Below are positions 1 through 11,435 of a stretch of DNA of 64,000 nt, piece after piece. How positions within the stretch are numbered: the first letter of the stretch is position 1; the number at the start of each line of letters is the position of its first letter. Made by a program: the position numbers and the translations under genes. Origin of the DNA: Sitta carolinensis (taxonomy: Eukaryota; Chordata; Aves; Passeriformes; Sittidae); NCBI GenBank assembly GCA_032173965.1, contig CM063283.1:38995743-39059742 (forward strand). The letters run 5' to 3'. The notes beneath the pieces are model-generated. The model was given only the letters and a program-made list of their open reading frames with translations. It ran no database searches and was not told where the DNA came from.

Positions 1-220
1 TAAAATAATTTGTGGTAAATTGTGCTCTAAATTGGGATTGTTTTAAAATCTGTTAATTTTCTCCCATTATTAAAATAACAAGTTGTCCTTCAATCTACAA
101 AGAACCACTGCTCTTCTCTCCCTCTTAGCTAGAAGTCTCTCTAAACATACTTTTCACTTCTTTTATTTTTAATAAAATACTACTCATTCAAAAGGCAACT
201 TGTAATTTTAGACATTAACC
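1..220. other. unique AT-rich DNA
   Basis: No gene, repeat family or RNA recognised. The stretch runs up to the start of the first CR1 fragment. Confidence 0.5.
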
Positions 221-674
221 TGTTGGACTGAGTCCAAAGGACAGCCACAAAGATAATTAGAGGCATAGAACAGCTCTCCTATAAGGAAAGGCTGACAGAA
301 TTGGGATTATTTAGCCTGGAGAAGAGAAAGCCTCAGGGTAACCTAATTGCAGCCTTCACTGGAAGGAGGAGCCTATAAGAAAGATGGACAAGGACCTTTT
401 TATATGATCAGATAGTGACAGGACAAGGGGGGACGGCTCCAAACTGGACAGGAGTAAGTTTACCTTAGATATTAGGAAAAAAAATTCTTTTCTGTGAGGG
501 TGGTGAGGCACAGATTGCTCAGAGAATGGAATGCCCCATCCCTGGAACTGTTCAAGGACAGGTTTAATGTGCTTGAGAGCAACCCAATCTAGTGGAAAGT
601 GTCCCTACCCTTGACGGAAGGATTAGAATGATCTGTAAGGTCCCTTCCAACACAAACCATTCTATAATTTTATC
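221..674 (+). mobile_element. CR1 LINE, 5'-truncated 3' end
   Basis: This is the 3' end of a CR1 non-LTR retrotransposon in sense orientation. The order of motifs is that of the end of CR1 ORF2: 'gactgagtccaaaggacagc', then 'ttagcctggagaagagaaag', the 'agtgacaggacaagggg' block, and the terminal 'ggtcccttccaacacaaacc' followed by an 'attctataatttta' tail. CR1 is usually truncated at its 5' end because reverse transcription starts at the 3' end. The ORF2 C-terminus is broken by stops and indels, so this is a dead copy. The family call is firm; the subfamily is not determined. Confidence 0.95.
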
Positions 675-3537
675 AATCTTTTCCACCTTCATTTTTCAGG
701 TCATATATTACTAACGTGTTTTTCTCTCTTAAGAGAGTTGTTCTGCTCTCTTTTTTGATCACTTCCACACAATATTTATTTTGTTGAAGAAACAGAGTGA
801 GTAACAAATTCACAATTAAGTGTTTGTTCATCCAAATGCAGAAATTTAACATAGCCAGCTGTTTGCTAGCTAAACAGACAGATTAGCTGATATTAGTTTA
901 GTAAGATATTTTCTAAAATTTTATACTACTTTCTAGTTTCTAAACCATCTATTAGTCTTCACCGCAAAAAGCAGCCAACACACAAATTAATCCAAACTTA
1001 ATGCTAATCCCTGCTTTAATGGAGACAGAAATATCTTACAATTTCATGGCTATTACATCTTCAGTTCTCTCCCTGTACAAAATAGCACTGCTACAGGGAA
1101 GGTAAAAGATGCTTTCTATCTTCTCTCTACTGTAATTCTTTCAAGAACAGAGGAAAGACAGATATCTGTCACAAGGCATTGTTTGGCTGTTTGAAAATAT
1201 CAGAGGCTCTTTTCAGTTTGCATTTAGGGGAATCCAAACTTTTGGGACTTTAAAAAGTAGAAGTTAGGAATGTGTCAGCATTTTAAGAGTTTTTATTCCA
1301 ATTTTGTTTCCTGTAAGAAACAAAAAGATTTAAAATTGTACTGCATTGTCCACAAGCGGAGTATAAAACAAACCCAGCAGACTAACTCTTCTTTAAAGAC
1401 TTAACTGTGATTTCTATAACTATTGGTGGTCAACAAAGTACTAAAAAAAATCAGAAATATGAGATATGCCTCATCTCTTTTTACACAATTATGTAATTGG
1501 CATATTAAATACACTGATATAATGTTAAATTGGCATTCAATACACAGATATAATTTTCTTGAACTATGATAATGCCCAACATAAGTGATCACGCTATTAC
1601 AATTAAAACTATGCACACAATTCATGCAGTATATTTGAAATGTATCAAAATTTCCTAACTGTTAGATCTTTAATAGTAACTAAATAGAAAATTACCTACA
1701 AATCAACTGTTTCTCCAGGAATGATGGGAAAATCTGTGCTTTTCCCAGTGCTAGCCTACTTTTTGTGAATTGAGAAAAGAAATGTTCAAAAGTATTGCAA
1801 AGACATGTAAGACTGACAAAAGTATCCACAGAATTTAAAGAACAGGAAACAAAACACAAAGTTACACTGATAGAATCCCACCTACCTTTACAAAGTTGGT
1901 GTATTAGTCTTCCAAATAATCATGCTGAATTACAAATTAAACTGCCTATATCATTGTAATATGCTATGTAGTCACTCTTGAATACTCTGCTATTCTTTAC
2001 CATGCCAAGCCAACATGACATCCATGGTGACCTCTTTCAAAGCAGTTGTAATACTTGTTCTGCAATGTGTTCATTTCTGATCACTACAAGAATCATTGTA
2101 CCATTTCATTTCAAAACTTCTAAGTATTTGGATGATTGTTTTCTTAAAGTTTTTCTTATTTGATACATAACCACAAATCATATATATAGCTTGAGTAGTG
2201 TGACTTCTGGGGTTAGCAAATTTTTACAAACATATGTATTTATACATATAACTTCCTCTCAAGTTACTAGGCAACAGCTATACCAGATTAATCCTCTTTG
2301 TGAGATAAATCAGTGTTAGTTGATAAGTATTTTCTAGTCAGTCATTCCCATTGTAATGAGAGCTTCCTTGTCCTTATAAGATAGTTGGAGTTCTTCTGAT
2401 TGAACTATGCTTGTCTCAGTATTCAATAACCAGTATTTGACAGTAATGTTCCTGATATGAGCTATAATGATGGTAACTGTGTGCATGTAATCATTACAAG
2501 CTATTAATGGAATTGTTTCAAACTGCAAAAGGTTTAGTGACTTCCACAGCAGCAACAAAACAGAAATCAGTAGAGTTCATAAATGTTAAACCAGTAGAGT
2601 TGACAATTATTCCTTCAATGGCTAGTGTGGGAATCAAACATTCACATAAATTGTAGACACCTAGGAAATCTATTCTCCCACAGTAGAATGGCTGAGTTTT
2701 CTGGGTTTGTCAAGCAAGAGGGAAAGAGTACTGAAAGGTTTGCAAACATATATTGTATAAATCTAATTTAGAAATCTGAATAAGGGATACTGCTTTTCAT
2801 TCTATAACATTAAATAATAATTTTAGCTTCTCAGTAGATAAGATGTTGTAGGAAATACTTCAGAAACCACATTGTATTAGTGAACTTGGTCATTTAAAAA
2901 TTAGAACACATTCTTCTTCTTGTTGCACATTGGGATGAGCATCAATAATTTCTTTCATTATTGAGTTTACAGAACCTTTAAAATACAGTAGATTAGGGCA
3001 AAACTATAGAAAATTAATCAAAACTGATAAATTCTAAAATAAAAAGAAGTTCTCTTTAAATAGCTGGACAGATATATAATTACCTGATATAATATTTGGG
3101 GTTTTTTTTCATTAAAGAAAATCTGTAAAGTTTTGTGGCTCATTTAGCAAAACAGCATAAACCCACACATATGTTTCAAGTGCATTAGTAATAGATAATG
3201 ATTAATTCTACTGATCTACATTAGAAGAGTTTTGTGATGGCCACATTAAAAGTAGAAGCCAAATGATATTTCTAGATATTTCCATTATCTGTGTGGATAA
3301 TTCTTTGAAAGAAGTCTGAACAATTATATAAATAATATTTTTTTCTATGAGGTGCCTTAATTTAAGGCCTGATCAATACACACAACTGCTCTCTAGCACT
3401 GTGACTAGGAGTAATAAATAGATTTGTTTGTAACATTATAAATAATGTTGCACATCAGCTATGTTGCAATTCACAGGGGATGAAAAATGTTTATAATATG
3501 CCTCTTAAATGACCTTCCGATAGCCTGAAAAAGTAAA
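675..3537. other. unique AT-rich DNA, no feature recognised
   Basis: About 2.9 kb with only short chance open frames (at most 74 codons) lacking codon bias, domains or splice context. No repeat family was recognised by eye. Confidence 0.5.
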
Positions 3538-4165
3538 AGACATTTGGAAAAGACTTTTAAGATCATCAAATTCAACCATCAACCTAGCACCATCTCCACG
3601 TTCACCATGAAACTATGTCCTCGAGTGCTGTATCCACATATTTTTAAACGCTTCCTGGAATAGTGACTCCCACCACTTCCCTGGGAGGTCTGGCCCAACT
3701 GCTTTACAACCTTTTCTGTGAAATTTCTCTCATACCTAATCTAAACCTCCCCTGATACAGCTGGGGGACATTTTCTCTCATCCTGTCACTTGTTACCTGG
3801 GAGAAGAGACTCAAATCTACCTCGCTACAATCTCCATCCAGGTAGTTTTAGATAGCAATGTTTCCCTGAACCTCCTTTTCTCCAGGCTAAACAACCCCAG
3901 TTCCCTCATCCGACTTGTGCTCCAGACACATAAGCAGCTTTGCTGTCCTTCTCTGGACTCAGTCCACCCCCTCAATGTTTTTCTTGTCCAAAATTGAACA
4001 CAGGACTTGAGGTACGGCCTTATTAGTGTCAAGTACAGAGGGTCAGTCCTGTCCCTGGTCCTGCTGGCCACGTTATTGATGATCCAGGTCAAGATGTCAT
4101 TGGCCTTCTAGGCCACTGTGCCCTACTGGGTCATGTTCAGCCAAGTGTCAATCAACACCTCCAAA
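3538..4165 (-). mobile_element. CR1 LINE fragment, antisense
   Basis: On the minus strand this carries the CR1 3' portion. The 3' terminus lies at the left ('ttttaagatcatcaaattca') and ORF2 C-terminal sequence runs to the right, ending near 'gtgtcaatcaacacctcc'. A minus-strand frame at 3817-4092 keeps recognisable CR1 ORF2 words ([13 protein letters not shown] and RPYLKSCVQFW), but the words between them are scrambled by frameshifts. The copy is old and inactive. The right boundary is approximate. Confidence 0.93.
3817..4092 (-). pseudogene. CR1 ORF2 C-terminal remnant
   Basis: This 91-codon frame covers part of the C-terminal region of the CR1 ORF2 polyprotein, downstream of the reverse transcriptase. 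The segment [12 protein letters not shown] is a hallmark of bird CR1 elements, and RPYLKSCVQFW corresponds to an upstream conserved block. The spacing between the two does not match an intact ORF2, so frameshifts have joined parts of different frames. It has no endonuclease or catalytic RT residues and should not be annotated as a host gene. Confidence 0.85.
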
Positions 4166-5149
4166 ACAAATTCATGAAGGGGTTGGTGTTATTTCATGTA
4201 CTGTGATGTTTACAAAATACATTTCTCATCAACTGTTCTCATCCTTGTAACTGGAATGAATTTATAGATGCAGCTTCTGACATTAAAACCTTTATTAAGA
4301 AAAATTTTAAAAACAATAAAAATATTTTTTTAAATCCAAAACATTATTCTTAACTGTAACCTCCAACAATATTTCCTGTCACTTGTTTTCTTTATGAAGC
4401 TTGAGAATGGGATAAGAGAAAAAAAATTATTTAGGAAAAAAACTCCATCAAAAATAATAGTGATGGAAACTGATTAGAAAAGGTGTTTCAAAATAATCTG
4501 AAGTTTTGTCTTTGCACAGTCTTTTAAATGAATATCAGGTCAAAATGGTATTCTGTGTTTGGTCTGAAATGTAGACAAGTCCTTTGTTTCTTCTTTTAAT
4601 GCTAAGGTGAGAACATTCAACCAAATGGGAATAAGAAGGTGCAGAATATAGTGGCTTTACTTCTTTCATTATTTACTATAGACTTTTGTAGAATTCGTTC
4701 ATTATCATATATATTTAACCAATCTGTCCTTCACACTTAAATATTTTTGTATTTATGTATACTAGGCACAGGTTTATATTTTTGGTGATTGCTTCCTCAG
4801 ATAGAAGATTGCATAGATTATCTGCTCCAGCCTTAGTTTACATCCAAATTAATGTCACATCTGTAACAAAATGGTTTGCTCCCCTGTTGTCAAGCACTGC
4901 AGGGCCAAGGTTAGCAAATTAGTTAAAATTAGCATATAGACCTTCTGGCAGGAAAAGAAAGCTTTCTACTTGGAGCTGGGCACTCAGCTGGATCTGTCAA
5001 CTCTAAGCTGCCACTGACCTCATTATCTCATTTGTCTTTGTTAGTCTAAATTGGCAGTTATGTCTTCATGGCAAATGTTTGTTTTTACAAATGAGCAATG
5101 AAGCAGTAAGTAGAAGACATAAAAGGAAGATGAAGAATGAGTTGAAAGC
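4166..5149. other. unique AT-rich DNA
   Basis: No gene or repeat family recognised. It lies between the antisense CR1 and the long CR1 copy. Confidence 0.45.
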
Positions 5150-7520
5150 TTATGGATAATAATTAAGGTCCAGCCTAACATGGTGACACTGTTGTGAGTG
5201 TTTAGTACAGGCCACCTGATCAGGAAGATAAAGTTGATGAGGCTGCCTAAAGACTCATACTCCCAGGCACTGATTCTCATGGGGAACTTTACCTTGGTAA
5301 CTGCTAGAAAGACAGCACAGCCAAGCACACACAGGAGTTTCATCCAGAGTACTGACCATAGCTTTTGATACACCTGGTGGAGAAGCCAATGAGGAAAGGC
5401 GTGTGGTACTAACAAACAGAATATTCTGGTTGGGGATGTGAAGGCTGGAAGCAGCTGGGACTGTGAGATGGTGGAATTCAGGATTGTGGATGGAGGAAGT
5501 AGGGGAATACATAACACCACTTCAGGAGAGAAAACTACAACCTTGTCAAGGACCTGTGTGGCAGAATTAAAACTCTAGAAGGTAAGCATGTCCAAGAGAG
5601 TTGGTTAATACTCAAACATCACTTCCTCCAAGCTCAGTATTAGTGCATTCCCATGAGTAAGAAATCAAGAAAAAGGGACATTGATGGATGCTTATCTGCA
5701 TGGATGAGCAGAGAAATTTTTTCAAAAATATAACAGAAGAAGAAAGTTTATGGAATGTGGAGAAAGGGAAAGGACACTTGGGAGATATACAGGAATGTTA
5801 TCAGAGCGTGCAAAAAAGCAACATGGAAGTTTAAGGTCCTCCTGAAATTTGCCTCCAGCAAAGGATGGCAAGGACAACAAGAGCTTCTTCAATCATGTCA
5901 GTAGCAAAAGGAGACTAGAGAACATGTAGGCCTGCTACTGAATAAGGTGATGGAGTATGCAGAGAAAGAAGAGTTACTGAATGCCTTCTTTGCTTCAGTC
6001 TTGACTGCTAAGGCCAGCTCTCAGGAATCTCAGATCCTGGAGGCAAGAGTGAAAGTCAGAAGAAAGGAAGCCTTTCCCTCGGTTGAGGAAGATCAGGTTA
6101 GAGAATGAATAGGAAAATGTGACACACAAATCCAAGGGCCCTGGTAGGATACACATACCAGTGCTGAGGGAGCTGGCATATGTTAGTGTTAAGCCAGTCT
6201 CCTTCATATTTGAAAGGTCACAGAGAACAAGCAAGGTGTCTGAGGACTGGAGGAAAGCCAATGTCATTCCAGCCATCAAAAAGAGCAAGAAGGAGAACTC
6301 AGAAATCTACAGGCCAGTCAGCCTCATCTCCATCCCTGGAAAATTAATGGAACAGCTCAACCTGCTGTCATCACTATGTATGTGCAGGAAAAAAAATTTT
6401 AGCATGAGCAGTCAACATGGATTCACCAAGGAAAAGTCATGCTTGACCAATCTGATAGTCTTCTATGATAGCAGGACTGGCTGGGTAGATGAGAGGTGGA
6501 TATTTTTTACTTGTACTTCAGAAGATATTGCCTACCTGTATTTCAGCAAGGCTTTAGACGCTCTCATGAATAATGATAGGCATTCATTCACCTATTCCTG
6601 ATAGGCAAACTCAGGAAATGTGGGTTAGGTGAATAGTGAGGTGGATTGAGGACTGGTTAAATGGCAGAGCTCAGAGAGTCTAGTTGGTGGCATTTAGCAA
6701 ACAGTGCTTCCAAGGGGTCAGTCTTGTTCAACTTATCAATAATGTGGATCAAGTAACAGAATGTATCCTCAGTATGTTTGGACAGGTAGGAGAGTTGGGC
6801 AGAGAGAAAATTAATGAAGTACAACAGCAAGTGTAGGATCCTGAAACTGGGAAATAACCCCCTGTACCAGTATAAACTGGGGGGCAACCTGCTGGAAAGC
6901 AGTTTTGTGGGGGAGGACCTGGAGATCCCAGTGACAGCAAGCAGTTTGTGAGCTAGCAGTGTTCCCTTGTAGCCAAGAAGGCCAACAGAATCCTGGGATG
7001 CCTTAGGAAGAACATTGCCAGCAGTCTGAGGCTGCTCTTTACTCAGCCCTGGAGAGGCCTCATCTGTAGTACTGTGTTCAGTTCTATCCTCAGTTCAGGA
7101 AAGACAAGAAACTACTGGAGAGGGTCCTACAAAGGGCTGCGAAGATGATTAGAGGACCGGAGCACTAATCTTGTAAGGAAAGTCTGAAAGAGCTTGGCTT
7201 GTTTAACCTGGAGAAGATATGACTGAGAGGGGATCTTATCAATGCATACAAGTCTTAAGGGTGGGTGTGTTGAGAGGATGGGGACAGACTCTTCTCAGTG
7301 GTTTTTCCCAGTAACAGGACAAAAGTCAATGGGCACAAACTCAATCACAGGAAATTACGTCTGAATACAAAGAAAAAATTCTTTACTGTGAGAGTGACAG
7401 AGCACTGGAGCAGGCTGCCCAGATATGTTGGGGAGTTTCCTTCTCTAAAGATATTCCAAAGCAAACTTCATAAGAGATTGTCCAAACATCCCTTCCAATC
7501 CCAGTCATTCTGGGATTGTA
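5150..7520 (+). mobile_element. CR1 LINE, long 5'-truncated copy (EN end to 3' end)
   Basis: At about 2.4 kb this is the longest CR1 in the window. It enters near the C-terminal part of the ORF2 endonuclease: 'gtttagtacaggccacctga' encodes the YYRPPDQ-type block with Y changed. Next come the linker with 'gagatggtggaattcagga' (EMVEFR), the RT region, the C-terminal region ('gtttaacctggagaagat') and the 3' end ('cccttccaatcccagtcatt' before a 'ctgggattgt' tail). The coding order is collinear with CR1 ORF2 but broken by frameshifts and stops. The RT F/YADD box expected near 6740-6800 is not present, so the copy is inactive. The 5' truncation is normal for CR1. Confidence 0.93.
6119..6601 (+). 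pseudogene. CR1 ORF2 reverse transcriptase remnant
   Basis: This 160-codon frame is the N-terminal half of a CR1 reverse transcriptase. Residues 14-19 (PVLREL) and 42-51 (EDWRKANVIP) are CR1 words. Residues 64-70 (YRPVSLI) form the RT 1 motif, followed by the PGKLMEQ block and then QHGFTKEKSCLTNL. After about residue 121 the match degrades; YLYFSKALDAL is a damaged form of the YLDFSKAFD block. The catalytic aspartates of motif C lie outside and are not recoverable. In an active element the protein would make cDNA at a nicked target site. The first Met is a chance start inside the ORF2 remnant. Confidence 0.9.
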
Positions 7521-7914
7521 ACTTGCTGAAAGATATTTACAGAGGTTCCTGTACTCTGGGTAAGGCACCAGGAGAAATAATAACTACATATTCTCAAGAG
7601 GTTAAAATTACTTTACCGACAAACTAGAGAAAATCAAAGAACTTTGGCAAAATGTTTAGAACAACATCCAATCAGCATAAAACATTTCTCAGAGCAATAA
7701 CTCGGCCCGTTCAATTTATCAAGTTTCAAACCTGTTTGATGCTGTTACTTCAAACATGTTCAGTGTTAAGTTGCTCAAAATGTTCCAAGAAGAGGGAATT
7801 AGAAGAAAGAGAAGACACAGAAGAGAATACATATAACTACTGACTCCTGGGTTCCAGCAGTGTTCAGACAAAAATTCCAAGAAGATATAGCATCAAGACA
7901 TGTCCTTACAGTAT
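7521..7914. other. unique DNA
   Basis: No gene or repeat recognised between the long CR1 and the GC-rich block. Confidence 0.4.
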
Positions 7915-8190
7915 GCTCAGCCTTAAATACCTCTGGGCCTTCCTGAGCCTCCCCCCGGGAGGGATTTCCAGTCATTTGGCCACTCAGGAGCTGGATTAGG
8001 CCAGGGTGGAGCTCTGCCTCAGGTGTGCCAATGATTCAGTGATTGGCAGCTCTGCAGGGCTGCCAGACCAGGTCTAGTGGGGCTCTGGGGTAGTTCAGTG
8101 AACAAGGCCTGACCTGCCCCCTCCCAGACGTGCAGGCATCCCAGAATGTCTTGAGACATCAATCTTCCAGGCTCCGACAGTGATTATGAT
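7915..8190. other. GC-rich block of unknown nature
   Basis: Roughly 270 bp stand out from the AT-rich surroundings as clearly richer in G and C ('gcctccccccgggagg', 'ggccactcaggagctgg', 'cctgccccctcccagacg'). CpG is sparse, so it does not look like a CpG-island promoter. No open frame or known family was recognised. It may be part of an old LTR or another repeat. Confidence 0.4.
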
Positions 8191-8729
8191 TCTGTTGCGT
8201 TTCCCTAAAATTTAATTCAAGAATGCTACAACTTGTGACTGCTTCTCTGATTTTAATTCCCAGGCAGTTTTAAAAGCTATCCTTCTCCTCCCTAATTCAG
8301 AAAATGTACTATAAAGTTAAGAAAGAGAGGTTATGAAGCTAAAGTTAAATACATTTCTCTTCTTCTCTTTTGAATTTTTTTTTTTTAAATAACATCAACA
8401 TGTATTGCATTGAAATGTTTTAGAAAGCATAACTAGATCATCAAAAAAACATTGACACAGTCATGATGATGTATGTACACGCCACTTAACAGTGCTGACC
8501 AGATTAGGCAGTCAGGAAGGTTATACATCTTATTAAATAACATCACATTGCACTCTGGGCCCCAAAATGACAATGATAGAATTTTCCAGTTAATCAGCAT
8601 AGAAAGGCATTGCACAAAAGAGGGCTGTAAAAGTTATATAATATGCTTTTATGCTTAGTGATATCTGGCACTGCAATCTCACTTCCAGTCATTTTCTGAA
8701 AATGACATTTCTAAAGCACATTTTAAGTC

Positions 8730-8731
<2 letters not shown>
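8191..8731. other. unique AT-rich DNA
   Basis: Nothing recognised beyond short chance open frames. Confidence 0.4.

Positions 8732-8767
<36 letters not shown>
8732..8767 (+). repeat. poly-A tract, 36 A
   Basis: An uninterrupted run of 36 A. No AATAAA lies in the 30 bases upstream, so it does not look like the tail of a processed retrocopy. Bird CR1 does not end in poly-A. Confidence 0.97.
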
Positions 8768-8769
<2 letters not shown>

Positions 8770-10590
8770 CCTGGCATAAGAAAAGTCCTTCCTTCTACCC
8801 CCACTCCCCTTTCTGAATTTTCTCACTCCTCTTTTCAGAATAATGGGGAAGGTATAATACTTTGAAGGATATTTGGCCTCATCGTTTCTAGACAACTATG
8901 CAAGAACAAGTGAAAAATATTATGCAAAGTAGAACTTATCAACCACATTTTTCTGAAATATATAATAATGCTAGAGTATTTTTCCAATGGTATAAAGTTA
9001 TGTATAAAGGAAATTAGTTACCTTTTATGAAATACTTTTATGATTTTATCATCTTTCAGTTAAGAAATGCTCTACTGCCTAAAATCTGAATTGTAGACCT
9101 GTGAATCAGGTTTAGCTCTGGTTTTCATCCAGTGACTGTATAATATAACAAACTGTGCCTGCAGTGCATAGTTATCCTTTCCAAACAGAGTAGACTAAGT
9201 ATGCTGATGAATGAGACCATGGCTTTCATCCCCATCAGAGACCTATGAAATTCATCACTGCATAACTGGAAAATCTGTAGGCAGGGAGAATCTTATTGTA
9301 GTTCAGCCTTCAGACCCATTGATAATATAATTCTTTTGAAACTGAAAAGATATTCCTGTGAGTGTTTATTACACATTTCTTACATATTACATCTACAATT
9401 CCCTTTCATGAAAGACTCAATCCCATTAAGATTTAGTGGGTAGGATACTGGGTCATGTATCAGTTTATGTCTGTGTGCTCCAATAATGCACATGTAGTTT
9501 GTTTAGTTTTGAAATAAAACTGAGGTTCAGGCTGACAGATAGATCCATGACTGTTTGCACAGCTGTTTTGGACATATGCAGAGGGAGAAAAATAAGTATT
9601 CCATCAATTAATAAGTTTGAAGGAAGGAAATATGATCATCTAGAATCCAGAGGAGAGGAAGGAAAAAAGTATGGTTTACCTTGTCTAGTTGACTTCTAAA
9701 ATATTTTGGATTCTCTGAAAGCTACTTACAAATGAAGTGTCCTGGATAATTTCTTTAATATTTCTTTAATTGTAATAATTTCTTTATGTTAGTGAGTTGT
9801 AATTTATTTCATGGATTCATTGAATTATTCAGAAACTGTAGTTTACTGCATTACAGAGGGCAACTTCCTAGAAAGGTTTCGTACTGTATTACCAGATTAT
9901 GTAATTCTGTATTATGTTTCTTCTAAAATAAATGATTAGTTAATAACAGTTATATGAAATTTAAGACACTTGAACATTTTTGCTGCAGATAAAAGTTAAA
10001 GCTGTAAACTTAAACTAACATTAAGACAGACAATTAAATGTTTTATCAAATTTTTTATAAGACTATCAGTACATAATTAAAGTTTTTTAATATCTCTAAT
10101 TTATTATGTGTTTATTTACAATATATCTGAATAAGCATGACATTTAAAGAAAAGCCTTTAATTAAAACAAATACTCTTGACTATGCTACTTTCAAACACC
10201 AATGTTTTCAGCAAAACAAACCTTGTTTCACAGGGAAAGATATCATCTGATGATTTGTTACTGATTAAAACGAGGCCAAAATAAGTGTTTAACATATATT
10301 AATCTGTTTTATGAACTTATTCTTTAATAACATGTTCATTATGGTTTGCATTGTATGACTTCTGATCTCTGACCTAATTCTTTAGAAGGAGCACAGTTCT
10401 TGTGAGATACAGCTTTGGACACATTCTATTACTTATTCAGCACACTATGCAGAAATATAAAAAAATGCACGAGTTTAAGGGCATTTGTAATTTATATTCC
10501 AGGTAGAAAACCTGTATTATTCCAACTCCATCTTCACTGACCTAGAACCTCTCAAGTGAAATCTATTGTTTATTATAAATTCAGGACATT
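8768..10590. other. unique AT-rich DNA
   Basis: No repeat family or gene recognised. The open frames are short and compositionally random. Confidence 0.45.
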
Positions 10591-10624
10591 AAAAAAAAAA
10601 AAAAAAAAAACCAAAAAAAACCCC
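10591..10624 (+). repeat. interrupted A-rich tract
   Basis: Twenty A, then CC, eight A and CCCC. A simple low-complexity tract. Confidence 0.95.
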
Positions 10625-10889
10625 TGAAACTGTTAGAAAGACAGGATTAGAACACAAAATTCAGAGCCAGAGTTATGTAAATCAAGCAACTCCATGATCA
10701 AGGCAATAGTCTCATAAGTGGGGAAAGCTCTTGGAGAAACCAGAAGTTCATAAAGTATTTATGGAGCACTGATTTCTTTTCAGCAGTATACAAGCCTTAA
10801 AAATATGAGGAATCACAAAAATATGGAACAGAGTCAGAGGGCTCCTGAAATACAACTGAGTAAGCAGAGAATTAAAGAACTACCAAGAA

Positions 10890-11435
10890 GATAGATCAAC
10901 AGTGCAGCAGTGTGTGCTCACAGCCTTGAAGGCCAACTACATCCTGGGCTGCATCAAAAGAAGCATGTCCGTCAGGTCAAGGGAGGTGATTCTCATGAGG
11001 AGAGAGTAAAGGTGATGGTATCAACGCAGGAATGATGTGGACTTGTTAGAGGGAGTTCAGAAATGGACTAAAAAAGTGATCAGAAGAGTAGAGCAACTCT
11101 ACAAAAAGAGGCAGAGAGACATGGAGTTGTTCAGCATGGAGAAGAGGTGGTTTATGGTGACCTAACTGAAGCCTTCCAGAACCTGAAGGGGCATACATGA
11201 AAGATGGAGAGACATTATTTAAAAGCTCACATAGTGACAGGACAAGAAGAGATGGCTTTAAACTGAGACTAGGTTTAGATTAGGTATCAGGTAAAGATGG
11301 CAAAGCATTGGAACAAGTGGCCCAGAGAAGTTGTGGTTGGCCGATCCACGGAAGTGTTCAAGGCCAGGGTGGATGGGGATCTGAGCTACATCACCTAGTG
11401 AATGGCATCCCTGCCAATGGCAGGGGGTTCTCATC
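10890..11435 (+). mobile_element. CR1 LINE fragment (3' part of ORF2, tail missing)
   Basis: Sense-strand CR1 beginning at 'cagtgcagcagtgtgtgctc' (the ORF2 QQCALA-type block). It continues through 'catggagaagaggtggttt' and 'gtgacaggacaagaagagat' to the last coding block at about 11430. The usual 'ggtcccttccaaccc' and 'attctatg' tail are absent, because the sequence switches at 11435-11450 into an earlier part of a CR1 ORF2. The loss of the 3' end is unusual for this class of element. Confidence 0.88.

Noticed and set aside
5041..5520. 159-codon minus-strand open frame, with an 85-codon companion
   Set aside because: Most of it is antisense to the CR1 endonuclease/linker region starting near 5150; no domain in its own sense.
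8732..8767. Poly-A tract as the tail of a processed retrocopy
   Set aside because: No AATAAA just upstream, no gene-like sequence before it and no target duplication.
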